From UBA4421 sp002470275 (GTDB lineage Bacteria > Pseudomonadota > Gammaproteobacteria > Pseudomonadales > Azotimanducaceae), in the NCBI GenBank assembly GCA_913052345.1, contig CAJXDR010000004.1:26510-90509 (forward strand): a DNA stretch of 64,000 nt. The letters run 5' to 3'. Of the stretch, positions 1 through 7,960 are shown piece by piece. Both the position numbers and the translations under genes were made by a program. The notes under the pieces are model-generated. The model was not told the DNA's origin, ran no database searches, and saw only the letters and a list, made by a program, of their open reading frames with translations. Positions within the stretch are counted from its first letter, which is position 1. Each line of letters opens with the position of its first letter.

Positions 1-212
1 ATCCGGTCGCCGATAACGCGATCCATACCGGCGGATGCCAGGGCAGCCCCTCTGAATAGATTTCCGCCACCTAGCACCACGGCTACTTCGAGACCCTGGG
101 CCGCAGCCTCTCGAATTTCAGTACAGTAGTGCTCAAGCACCTCGGGGCGTATCCCGGCCCCTGAGGCCCCCCCTAGGGCCTCGCCGCTTAACTTGAGCAA
201 GACCCTACGCAA
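1..212 (-). CDS. pyrH: UMP kinase, N-terminal part (runs off left edge)
   Basis: UMP kinase phosphorylates UMP to UDP in pyrimidine nucleotide synthesis in the cytoplasm. About 70 N-terminal residues are visible. They contain the amino-acid-kinase signature VLLKLSGEAL and the glycine loop VVLGGGNLFRGAAL followed by GMDRVIGD, as in bacterial PyrH. The gene is third after rpsB and tsf, its normal place. An in-frame stop (the tsf TAA at 216-218) limits the start. The first possible initiator after it is a TTG at 212, giving the short N-terminus MRRVLLKLSGEAL with only 3 bp between tsf stop and pyrH start. No clear Shine-Dalgarno is visible, so coupling to tsf translation is likely. The identity is secure; the start is inferred. 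Confidence 0.93.
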   Translation of the reverse strand, partial: MRRVLLKLSGEALGGASGAGIRPEVLEHYCTEIREAAAQGLEVAVVLGGGNLFRGAALASAGMDRVIGDR

Positions 213-215
213 GGC

Positions 216-1076
216 TTAATCGTTGTCCGCTAGCTGAGCCGCTACTTCGGCTGCAAAGTCGGTCTCTTCCACTTCTATGCCTTCGCCCACCTCGTACCGA
301 AGAAAGCGCGTTACCTCAACACCCGCCTGCTTGACCAGATCACCCACCTTGCTGTTGCCATCCTTAACGAAGGGTTGATCCAGCAGACTCACTTCTGCCA
401 AGAACTTTCTGATCCGGCCCTCTACCATCTTGGCTACGATGTCTTCCGGCTTGCCGCTGTCCTGGGCCTGGGAGGTATAGATTTCTCTTTCCTTCTGAAG
501 CACCTCTGCGGGGACTTGATCACTGCGTACCACCATGGGATTGATGGCCACGATATGCATGGCCAAATCTCGCCCCAGTTCCTCTGCTGCTGCCGAAAGC
601 ACCACCACGGCCCCTCGTCGATCATCCCCGTGAATATAATGACTGATCCCGCCGCCGTCGGCCGTCACCACTTCTCCTCGGCGAATACTCATGTTCTCGC
701 CAATCTCTTGGACCAGAGTTTCGCGTTCAGCATTCAACGCAGCCTTCACTGCTTCGACGTCGCCAACTTCGAGAACCTGCTCGGCTACTTTTTCTACAAA
801 GGCGATGAACTTGACGTTCTTCGCGGCGAAATCCGTTTCAATATTTACTTCGACCAGAGCAATGCGACTGCCATCAGGCGAGGCCTTCATCCCCAACAGC
901 CCATTGGCTGCCGTCCTTCCGGCCTTCTTGGCGGCCTTGAGGGCGCTCTTCTTTCGCAGGTCCTCGATGGCTTTTTCCATATCGCCATCGGCTTCTGCCA
1001 AGGCTTTCTTACAGTCCATCATTCCAAGCCCGGTTCGCTCTCGCAGTTCTTTGACCATGGAGGCAGAGATCGCCAT
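216..1076 (-). CDS. tsf: Elongation factor Ts
   Basis: EF-Ts is the nucleotide exchange factor that recycles EF-Tu from its GDP to its GTP form during translation. The 286-residue product starts MAISASMVKELRERTGLGMM, the family's N-terminal UBA-like module that contacts EF-Tu. It continues with DCKKALAEADGD and the core segment with ETDFAAKN, both diagnostic. Length matches the E. coli protein (283). The ATG at 1076 follows the rpsB stop by 3 bp. A perfect AAGGAG Shine-Dalgarno lies inside the end of rpsB, so the two are co-transcribed and translated independently. pyrH follows 3 bp downstream. Confidence 0.98.
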   Translation of the reverse strand: MAISASMVKELRERTGLGMMDCKKALAEADGDMEKAIEDLRKKSALKAAKKAGRTAANGLLGMKASPDGSRIALVEVNIETDFAAKNVKFIAFVEKVAEQVLEVGDVEAVKAALNAERETLVQEIGENMSIRRGEVVTADGGGISHYIHGDDRRGAVVVLSAAAEELGRDLAMHIVAINPMVVRSDQVPAEVLQKEREIYTSQAQDSGKPEDIVAKMVEGRIRKFLAEVSLLDQPFVKDGNSKVGDLVKQAGVEVTRFLRYEVGEGIEVEETDFAAEVAAQLADND

Positions 1077-1079
1077 GTC

Positions 1080-1946
1080 TTACTCCTTTGTTGGTTCTGC
1101 TTCTTCTTCGCTCTGTTCTGTTGCTGTACCCCCGGCAGCCGCTCGCGCTTCGTCCTCTGCCGCAAACGCCTCGTTGACGCTCGCCGCTACCCCTTCTGAA
1201 ATCTCAGCCACGGGTGCTGCCACCTCTTCGACCTCAACAAACTCCTCTGGGTCGACATCCGTGGATACATTCGCCTTACCCTCGGCTACCGCGTCAGCGA
1301 CGGCCGTCACATAAAGCCTGATCGCTCGAATCGCATCATCGTTTCCGGGAATCACGAAATCGACTCCCGCAGGGTCACTGTTTGTATCAACAATCCCAAA
1401 TACGGGGATACCGAGCTTGTTAGCTTCGTTGATTGCAATATGTTCGTGCTGAACGTCCACAACGAAGATGGCGTCAGGCAGACCGCCCATCTCCTTGATG
1501 CCACCAAGGCTGTTATGGAGTTTGGTCATCATCCGCGTGCGCTGAAGCGCCTCTTTTTTCGACAGCAGATCAAAGGTTCCATCCTGAGATTGCGTCTCTA
1601 AATCAATGAGCCTTTTAATGGATTGGCGAATGGTTTTGTAATTGGTCAGCATGCCGCCCAGCCAGCGCTGATCCACGTAAGGCATGGCTACCCTAGCAGC
1701 CTGCTCGGCAATCACCTTAGCCGCCGCTCGCTTGGTGCCGACGAATAGGATTTTCTTTCCCCGAGAGGAGAGGTTACGAACCTCAGTTAAGGCTTCGTTA
1801 AAGGCGGGCAGCGTTTTTTCTAAATTAACAATATGGATTTTGTTGCGTGCGCCAAAAATATAGGGCGCCATCTTGGGATTCCAAAACCGGGTCTGGTGAC
1901 CGAAATGCACTCCAGCCGCCAGCATGTCTCGCATACTAACTGTCAT
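1080..1946 (-). CDS. rpsB: 30S ribosomal protein S2, with acidic C-terminal tail
   Basis: S2 binds late in 30S assembly and recruits S1. The start at 1946 gives MTVSMRDMLAAGVHFGHQTR, the canonical S2 N-terminus, and is preceded by GGAG at 8 nt. Reading 15 codons further upstream is possible but does not match the family. The body carries FVGTKRAAAKVI, RWLGGMLTNY and GIVDTNSDP, all conserved in S2. The protein is 288 residues, against about 241 in E. coli. The excess is an Ala/Glu/Asp-rich tail of about 60 residues. It heads the rpsB-tsf-pyrH operon and is divergent from map, as in enterics. Confidence 0.97.
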   Translation of the reverse strand: MTVSMRDMLAAGVHFGHQTRFWNPKMAPYIFGARNKIHIVNLEKTLPAFNEALTEVRNLSSRGKKILFVGTKRAAAKVIAEQAARVAMPYVDQRWLGGMLTNYKTIRQSIKRLIDLETQSQDGTFDLLSKKEALQRTRMMTKLHNSLGGIKEMGGLPDAIFVVDVQHEHIAINEANKLGIPVFGIVDTNSDPAGVDFVIPGNDDAIRAIRLYVTAVADAVAEGKANVSTDVDPEEFVEVEEVAAPVAEISEGVAASVNEAFAAEDEARAAAGGTATEQSEEEAEPTKE

Positions 1947-2060
1947 AATATTTCTCCGGGTTAACGTTTGAACGCCATTCCCGCACCTCAACCGATGTTC
2001 TCGGCACCCGGAGGTACGTGTCGAATCGCGTCCATTTTTTGATTCTGGGATCGCTATGGT
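1947..2060 (-). promoter_or_regulatory. Probable structured rpsB leader
   Basis: The minus-strand 5' region of rpsB can fold. An outer stem pairs 2011-2014 with 1986-1989 and an inner CCGA/TCGG stem pairs 2001-2004 with 1992-1995; a small hairpin lies at 1965-1974 near the Shine-Dalgarno. In E. coli the same map-rpsB gap carries the S2-responsive leader also known as t44/tff. Position and foldability support the same role here. I could not check it against the family covariance model. Confidence 0.45.
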
Positions 2061-2076
2061 AGGGCAAGAGTTGAGC

Positions 2077-2240
2077 TATACTGCACGCCGCCTCTGGGTT
2101 GCCCAGGGCGAAGTAACAATATCGCCAGCATTCTCACGCGCTACGATATGCACGGCCAGAATCGGTTTTTTTACCGCCCTGACCCGACCATTATTGGTCC
2201 TTTTGAAGCACTAAGCCCCTCAGAGCGGCGTGCTTTATAC
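2077..2240. repeat. Long inverted repeat between map and rpsB with -10-like boxes at both ends
   Basis: The left arm at 2083-2096 (GCACGCCGCCTCTG) and the right arm at 2221-2233 (CAGAGCGGCGTGC) are complementary except for one bulged base. The match continues outward into TATA-rich hexamers: TATACT at 2077-2082 on the plus strand and TATAAA on the minus strand at 2239-2234. Two smaller perfect hairpins lie inside, CTGGG-TTG-CCCAG at 2094-2106 and GACCA-TTAT-TGGTC near 2189-2202. Each arm reads as a -10 box followed by a GC-rich discriminator, aimed at the other arm. It could be a pair of convergent promoters giving map and rpsB mutually antisense leaders, or the closing stem of a structured RNA. 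No good -35 box was seen on either side. Confidence 0.5.
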
Positions 2241-2274
2241 CATAACTATCATCTTGAAATAAATGAGTTTTCAT

Positions 2275-3063
2275 ATGGTTGCTAGGATAGAAACAGAGGC
2301 TGATATCCAGGCCATGCGCGAAGCCGGCCGATGCGCTTCTCGGGTCCTGGAAATGATTGGTGAATATGTTCAACCCGGGGTGTCTACCGAGGCGCTCAAC
2401 GAACGCTGCCACCGTTTCATCGTTGAGGAATTAGACTGTATACCGGCACCCCTCAACTACGGCGGCGGCGGCGGGCAGATGCCCTTTCCGAAGTCCATCT
2501 GTACCAGCGTGAATCACGTTGTCTGTCACGGCATCCCCACCGTTTCCAAGGTGCTAAAAAATGGTGATGCGATCAACATCGACATCACCGTCATCAAGAA
2601 CGGCTTTCACGGTGATACCAGCAAAATGTTCTTTGCCGGGGAGCCAGGGGTCCTGGCCCGCAGGCTCGCAACGGTCACCCAAGAGTGCATGTACCTGGGC
2701 ATCGAGCAAGTTCGACCGGGCAACTGCCTGGGCGATATTGGCCACGCGATTCAGCAGCATGCAGAAAAAAATCGGTTCAGCGTGGTGCGGGAGTTTTGTG
2801 GCCACGGTATTGGCAAGGTTTTTCATGACGACCCTCAAGTGTTGCACTATGGCCGACCCGGGGCCGGTATGACGCTCGAGGAGGGCATGAGTTTCACCAT
2901 TGAGCCCATGATTAATGCGGGCAAGAGACACATCAAAATCCTGCCGGACCAGTGGACTGCCGTCACCAAGGACCACAAGCTGTCCGCCCAGTGGGAACAC
3001 ACGCTGAGGGTTACCGCTGACGGCGCAGAGATCTTTACGCTGCGAGAAGAAGAGCGAATATAG
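2275..3063 (+). CDS. map: Type I methionine aminopeptidase
   Basis: It removes the initiator methionine from nascent proteins. The protein has the metal-binding pattern of type I MetAP: H in CHGIP, D in NIDITVIKNGFHGDTS, H in GHGIGKVFHDDPQV, and glutamates in FTIEPMI and QWEHTLRVT. Starting at the ATG at 2275 (MVARIETEADIQAM) aligns residue for residue with the E. coli N-terminus, and AATGAG lies 7 nt upstream. An in-frame ATG at 2263 would add MSFH. It is divergent from rpsB, as in E. coli, and followed by glnD after 3 bp. The 262-residue length is normal. Confidence 0.97.
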   Translation: MVARIETEADIQAMREAGRCASRVLEMIGEYVQPGVSTEALNERCHRFIVEELDCIPAPLNYGGGGGQMPFPKSICTSVNHVVCHGIPTVSKVLKNGDAINIDITVIKNGFHGDTSKMFFAGEPGVLARRLATVTQECMYLGIEQVRPGNCLGDIGHAIQQHAEKNRFSVVREFCGHGIGKVFHDDPQVLHYGRPGAGMTLEEGMSFTIEPMINAGKRHIKILPDQWTAVTKDHKLSAQWEHTLRVTADGAEIFTLREEERI

Positions 3064-3066
3064 ACC

Positions 3067-5667
3067 ATGGCGCTAGCACAGTCCGCAGCGCGAAGAAGAG
3101 CAGAGCTGGAGGGCGCTCTAGCCCATCTCGAAGAGAGGTACTGGCGCGATGAGCCCATACATGGCCTGATCGCAGACCTAACCCAAGCGGTCGACAGGAT
3201 TCTGGTGGATGCCTGGGAAGATTTTATGAAAACCGTGCCGGAAGCCACGCTGTTCGCCGTTGGCGGATACGGGCGCGCGGAGCTTCACCCCAAGTCAGAT
3301 ATCGATATCCTCGTTCTGTGTGAAAAGCCCGAGCGGTACAGTTCGGAAATTTCCCAGTTTTTGCAGGCGGTATTTGACCTCAATGTTGATGTGGGTCACA
3401 GCGTTCGAGACCTCAAGGCGTGCGTCAGAGAAAGCAAGGCCGACATCACCGTGGCAACGGCGCTCTTTGAGCGCCGGTTAATCGCCGGCAATGCACACAA
3501 CGTTGATCGCCTCAATGGGGTTCTCGGGAATAAAAAAGTTTGGTCGGTCGCCGACTTCTATGCTGCCAAGCACAAGGAGCAAATTGCCCGCCACAGACAG
3601 TACGACAGCGTCGACTATAAGCTTGAGCCGAATATCAAGACGTCGCCTGGAGGGCTGCGCGATATCCAAACCGGGCTTTGGATTGTGCGCCGCCAATTCG
3701 GCATGGTGGACCTGGAAGACCTAGTGACGCTTGGCGTGCTGTCTCCCCAGGAACACGCGTGGTTGGTGCAGGGCAGGGACTTTCTTTTCTGGGTCCGCTT
3801 TGGGCTGCACCTGTTGGCGAGCCGCAACGTGGACCAGCTGTATTTTGCCAGGCAGCGTGAGTTGTCCCAGCGCCTTGGCTTCAAAGATACGCCGAGCAAG
3901 TCGGCAGTAGAGAACTTCATGTATCACTACTATCGACACGTGCTTGCTCTGACCGAGGTGAACGACATTTTGCTCCAGCATTTTGAAGAGCACGTGGTCA
4001 GCACAAAAATCAAAAGCTCGGTGGTGATAAACGAGCGATTCACCCTGGTGAACGATAAAATCGCGGCCTCCAGTGATGATGTCTTTCTCAACAACCCCTC
4101 CGCCATGCTGGAGATTTTTCTCATCATGGCCATGCGCAAGGAAGACATAAGCGTTCGTGCGGCAACCATTCGTTTACTGCGTGACGCGCTACACCTCATT
4201 GACGACGACTTTCGCTCAAATCCAGAAAATTGCCGCTTGTTCATGCAACTGCTGAAGGCCCCGTATACGGTTGTCACCCAGCTGACCCGGATGCGGCGCT
4301 ATGGCGTGCTCGGCAGATATCTTCCTGAATTCGGCGAGGTCATTGGGCAAATGCAGCATGATCTATTCCACATCTATACCGTGGATGCCCACACCATGAT
4401 GGTGATCAGCAACATGCGTCGTTTTCGCTATCCCGAAGCGGTGGAAAAGTTTCCCATTGCCCACCGATGTGTCCAGGCCATTCCCAAGCCCGAGCTGCTT
4501 TATATCGCCGGCCTGTTCCACGACATCGGCAAAGGTCGCGGGGGAGATCACTCAGAGCTAGGCGCTCTGGATGCAGAAGCATTTTGCTCACGCCACGGGA
4601 TGAACGAAGCCGATTCTGCGTTGGTTCAGTGGCTGGTTAAAAAACACCTGCTGATGTCCTCGGTCTCCCAACATCAAGACATCTACGACCCGGAAGTCAT
4701 CCAGAGCTTTGCTCAAGAGGTGAAGTCCGAGATGCGGCTGGACTATCTTTACGCTCTAACGGTTGCAGACATCAACGCCACCAACCCCACGCTTTGGAAC
4801 AGCTGGCGCGCAAGCCTGATGCGCCACCTCTACGGCCAGACTCGCAACTACCTGAGATCCAACCCAAACGACGCGCTAGACAGGCAGACCACCATCGCTG
4901 CATACCAGGAAAGCGCGCTGGAACAGCTGCAAACCAAGGCCGAGGAGCGCATTGTCGCTGAGATTTGGGATGACCTTGGAGACGACTTTTTCCTGCGTCA
5001 CAACACCCAGGAGATTGTGGCTCTGACGCGAGATATTTTGAATCATCAGGGGACGGAGGCCTTTGTGAGCCTGTCCCCCATGCAGTATCGTGAATCCGCT
5101 GCCGAGGGCGCGACGAAAATTTACATTATCGCCACAGATCGCCCGAAAACCTTCGCCGCGACGGTGGTGACCCTGGCCAGATCTGGCCTCTCGGTGGTTG
5201 ATGCTCAACTCACCAAAACAACCAGGGGGCGGTACTTCAATACCTTTGCGGTGATCAACGACAACGGCCTGCCAATGAGCGACGACCCTGCCCTGCGGCA
5301 ACGGCTCATCGATCGCGTCAAGGCAACCCTAAGCGACCCCTCGCCCAGTACCGACGGTTCCAATCGACGAATTTCACGACAGCATCGGGAGCTGAACCGG
5401 CAGACCGAGGTCACCGTCTCCCTGGACGATTCAAACGCGTCCGTTATCACCGTCTTGGCCTCTAACCGACCTGGGCTGCTGGCCACCATCGCCCTTGCGA
5501 TGCTGGATTTAGAGCTGCAGATCAGCTCTGCCAGGATCACCACCCTGGGCGAAATGGTGGAGGATGTCTTCGTCGTCACCGATCATGCGGGGATGCCGGT
5601 CACCAACCCCGAAAGAATTTATGAGATCGAAATTTCGCTACGGCAACACCTGGACAGCGGCCAATGA
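3067..5667 (+). CDS. glnD: Bifunctional PII uridylyltransferase/uridylyl-removing enzyme
   Basis: GlnD senses glutamine and adds or removes UMP on PII proteins, so it sets nitrogen-regulated transcription and glutamine synthetase activity. The 866-residue product has the full domain order. A nucleotidyltransferase domain has GGYGRAELHPKSDIDILVL near residue 66. A GlnD-type linker carries NIKTSPGGLRDIQTG. An HD phosphohydrolase domain has LFHDIGKGRGGDHSE near residue 485. Two ACT domains lie at the C-terminus, beginning near IYIIATDRPKTFAA and ITVLASNRPGLLATIAL. It sits 3 bp after map and overlaps dapC by 4 bp (ATGA). The map-glnD-dapC order is the usual one in Pseudomonas relatives. Confidence 0.97.
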   Translation: MALAQSAARRRAELEGALAHLEERYWRDEPIHGLIADLTQAVDRILVDAWEDFMKTVPEATLFAVGGYGRAELHPKSDIDILVLCEKPERYSSEISQFLQAVFDLNVDVGHSVRDLKACVRESKADITVATALFERRLIAGNAHNVDRLNGVLGNKKVWSVADFYAAKHKEQIARHRQYDSVDYKLEPNIKTSPGGLRDIQTGLWIVRRQFGMVDLEDLVTLGVLSPQEHAWLVQGRDFLFWVRFGLHLLASRNVDQLYFARQRELSQRLGFKDTPSKSAVENFMYHYYRHVLALTEVNDILLQHFEEHVVSTKIKSSVVINERFTLVNDKIAASSDDVFLNNPSAMLEIFLIMAMRKEDISVRAATIRLLRDALHLIDDDFRSNPENCRLFMQLLKAPYTVVTQLTRMRRYGVLGRYLPEFGEVIGQMQHDLFHIYTVDAHTMMVISNMRRFRYPEAVEKFPIAHRCVQAIPKPELLYIAGLFHDIGKGRGGDHSELGALDAEAFCSRHGMNEADSALVQWLVKKHLLMSSVSQHQDIYDPEVIQSFAQEVKSEMRLDYLYALTVADINATNPTLWNSWRASLMRHLYGQTRNYLRSNPNDALDRQTTIAAYQESALEQLQTKAEERIVAEIWDDLGDDFFLRHNTQEIVALTRDILNHQGTEAFVSLSPMQYRESAAEGATKIYIIATDRPKTFAATVVTLARSGLSVVDAQLTKTTRGRYFNTFAVINDNGLPMSDDPALRQRLIDRVKATLSDPSPSTDGSNRRISRQHRELNRQTEVTVSLDDSNASVITVLASNRPGLLATIALAMLDLELQISSARITTLGEMVEDVFVVTDHAGMPVTNPERIYEIEISLRQHLDSGQ

Positions 5668-6866
5668 ACCCTTATCTTGAAAAACTTCAGCCTTATCCCT
5701 TTGAGCGTTTACGAGCCCTACTGGCCGGCGTTGAACATCGCGATGGTTTAGCGCATATCCCGCTATCCCTCGGGGAGCCAAAACATCCACCGCCAGACTT
5801 CGTGGTTAAGGCCCTGATGCAGGAACAGCAGCTCGCCGCGCAGCTGGCAACCTATCCAGCGACCAAGGGCACTGAGGCATTGCGAGAGGCCATTTGCGGC
5901 TGGCTGCAGCGGCGATTTGAAGTGAGCGTTGATCCGTCTAGTGGCGTCTTGCCGGTATATGGTACTCGCGAGGCGCTGTTCTCCGTCGCCCAGGCCCTGC
6001 TCAGCGGTCACCCGGGATCACGAGTCGCCATGCCCAATCCCTTTTATCAAATTTATGAGGGTGCAGCCCTGCTGGCTGGGGCGGAGCCTGTGTTCATCAA
6101 CGGAGCGCCGTCCGCCGGAGGCGCTGACAGCCTAGCCTCCCTGGGAGAAGACGTTCTGGGTGCCATCGAGATGGTCTACATCTGTTCTCCCGGCAACCCC
6201 ACCGGTGAAATCATGTCCGCCCAACAGATGCAGAACCTGATTGAAGCCGCACATCGCTATGATTTCGTGATCGTCTCGGATGAATGTTATGCGGAACTCT
6301 ATTTTGACGACCGGCGGCCGCCGCCAAGCCTGTTGTCCGCAAGCAAGGCCATGGGGAATCCGGCGTATGCCCGCTGCCTTGCCTTTCACAGTCTTTCCAA
6401 GCGGTCAAACCTGCCCGGCCTTCGCAGCGGTTTCGTGGCCGGCGACCCCAACCTAATCCAACAGTTCCTCTGCTACCGGACCTACCACGGCTGCGCGCTG
6501 ACGCCTCATCACCAACATGTCAGCGCGTTGGCCTGGGCCGACGACGAGCACGTGGCTGCGAATCGGCAGCTCTACCGTGACAAATTCGCAGCGGTAGGCC
6601 CAATTCTGGAACAGCAGTTTTCAGTGGAGCAGCCTGAGGCCGGGTTCTACCACTGGCTGGAAACCCCAATCGACGATCAAATTTTTTGTCAAAGGCTGTT
6701 CTCAGAGCAGCACATCACCACCATGCCGGGCTCCTTTCTCGCCCGTCAAAGTGGTTCGTACAATCCTGGCAAAAACCGGGTGCGGCTTGCCTGGGTGGCC
6801 CCCATGGCACAGTGTATCGAGGCCGCGGAACGCCTAGTCTCCTTTGGCCGGGAACTCTCGTCGTAA
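5664..6866 (+). CDS. dapC: Succinyldiaminopimelate transaminase
   Basis: This PLP enzyme makes N-succinyl-L,L-diaminopimelate in the succinylase branch of lysine and peptidoglycan precursor synthesis. The N-terminus MNPYLEKLQPYPFERLRALL is the DapC signature shared with Pseudomonas and Bordetella. The class I aminotransferase core has YICSPGNPTGEIM, VSDECYAELYFDD and the PLP-lysine segment FHSLSKRSNLPGLRSGF. Length is 400 residues, as expected. The ATG overlaps the glnD stop, so translation is coupled. dapD and dapE follow, giving three consecutive steps of the pathway. Confidence 0.95.
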   Translation: MNPYLEKLQPYPFERLRALLAGVEHRDGLAHIPLSLGEPKHPPPDFVVKALMQEQQLAAQLATYPATKGTEALREAICGWLQRRFEVSVDPSSGVLPVYGTREALFSVAQALLSGHPGSRVAMPNPFYQIYEGAALLAGAEPVFINGAPSAGGADSLASLGEDVLGAIEMVYICSPGNPTGEIMSAQQMQNLIEAAHRYDFVIVSDECYAELYFDDRRPPPSLLSASKAMGNPAYARCLAFHSLSKRSNLPGLRSGFVAGDPNLIQQFLCYRTYHGCALTPHHQHVSALAWADDEHVAANRQLYRDKFAAVGPILEQQFSVEQPEAGFYHWLETPIDDQIFCQRLFSEQHITTMPGSFLARQSGSYNPGKNRVRLAWVAPMAQCIEAAERLVSFGRELSS

Positions 6867-6949
6867 ATTGGCTTCGTCAACGCCTCGGTTAGAGCGACAA
6901 TCTGCTACTGCCTGAGATAATATGCACACCGCGATTAGATGAGGTTTTT

Positions 6950-7951
6950 ATGAGTGATGTTTTTGCCTTTGCCCTGGGTCTGCGCCACAAAAATGCGGAT
7001 GACCGGGTCCTCGACTGCCTGTTTCCGCAACCCCTGATTCACCCACAGGGAGATCTCGCTGAGGCCGTCCAGAGCGTGCCTAGCGGCTGCACCGAGCTAA
7101 CCCCGGAGGTCGCCGCAAAACTCGCTGCACAGGTAGGGCTGAGCGCCAAATTAGCCCCGTTGTTGGAGCGCGATGAACCCCTGGTCGCCGTAAAGCTGGT
7201 TGATGATGCGCCGATCACCTGCATCGAAGATGCCTACTTGAAGCTGCATCTGCTTTCCCATCGTCTGAGTTTGCCCAATTCTCTTAACCTGGAGCGTATT
7301 TTCGCTCACCTTCCGAACATCGCATGGACCTCAGCCGGCCCCATCGATGTGAATGACTTAGACCAGGCCATCCTAAATGCGAGATCTGAGGGTCTTAATC
7401 TTGAGGTCTTTGCCGTAGACAAATTCCCCAAAATGGTTAACTACGTTGTTCCGACGGGCGTGCGCATTGCCGACGCAAGTCGAATCCGTCTGGGGGCCTA
7501 TCTCGGCGAGGGCACGACGGTGATGCACGAGGGTTTTGTCAATTTCAATGCTGGTGCCCTGGGCCCCAACATGATCGAGGGTCGTATTTCCCAGGGGGTT
7601 ATCGTTGGCGCCGGTACAGATCTAGGAGGGAGTTCAAGCACCATGGGCACGCTCTCTGGGGGCGGAGAAATTATTGTCTCCATCGGCGAGCAATGCCTTA
7701 TCGGAGCCAATGCGGGTACAGGCATCCCCCTCGGGGATCGGTGCACAATTGAAGCAGGCGTCTACATCACGGGTGGCACGCCCTTAGTGGTGCTTGATGA
7801 AGACGGGCAGCCCGTGCGCGAGGTCAAGGGGCGAGAGCTGGCAGGTCACTCTGATCTGCTGTTCATGCGCCACGGTCTAAGCGGTCAGGTTATTTGCAGA
7901 ACCAACCGACAGGCCATCGAGTTGAACAATGCGCTGCATGCCCATAACTAG
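6950..7951 (+). CDS. dapD: Tetrahydrodipicolinate N-succinyltransferase (Pseudomonas-type)
   Basis: It transfers succinate from succinyl-CoA to tetrahydrodipicolinate, the step before DapC. The 333-residue protein is of the longer Pseudomonas/actinobacterial DapD type rather than the 274-residue enteric form. An N-terminal alpha/beta domain is followed by a left-handed beta-helix with hexapeptide-like repeats (MIEGRISQGVIVGAGTDLGG, then CLIGANAGTGIPLGDRCTIE). TGAGG lies 5 nt before the ATG. An 83-bp gap separates it from dapC. A GATAAT hexamer stands near 6917, but its -35 is poor. dapE starts 9 bp after the stop. Confidence 0.96.
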   Translation: MSDVFAFALGLRHKNADDRVLDCLFPQPLIHPQGDLAEAVQSVPSGCTELTPEVAAKLAAQVGLSAKLAPLLERDEPLVAVKLVDDAPITCIEDAYLKLHLLSHRLSLPNSLNLERIFAHLPNIAWTSAGPIDVNDLDQAILNARSEGLNLEVFAVDKFPKMVNYVVPTGVRIADASRIRLGAYLGEGTTVMHEGFVNFNAGALGPNMIEGRISQGVIVGAGTDLGGSSSTMGTLSGGGEIIVSIGEQCLIGANAGTGIPLGDRCTIEAGVYITGGTPLVVLDEDGQPVREVKGRELAGHSDLLFMRHGLSGQVICRTNRQAIELNNALHAHN

Positions 7952-7960
7952 AGGCGAGTC

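Noticed and set aside
375..1199. Long plus-strand open frame of 274 codons opposite tsf and rpsB
   Set aside because: It lies antisense to two certain genes, has no ribosome site, and its composition (His/Cys/Phe-rich) is that of a shadow frame.
2148..2285. 45-codon plus-strand frame ahead of map (begins MHGQNRFFYRPD)
   Set aside because: No Shine-Dalgarno, overlaps the map start and the inverted repeat, no family recognised. Kept only as a possible accidental frame.
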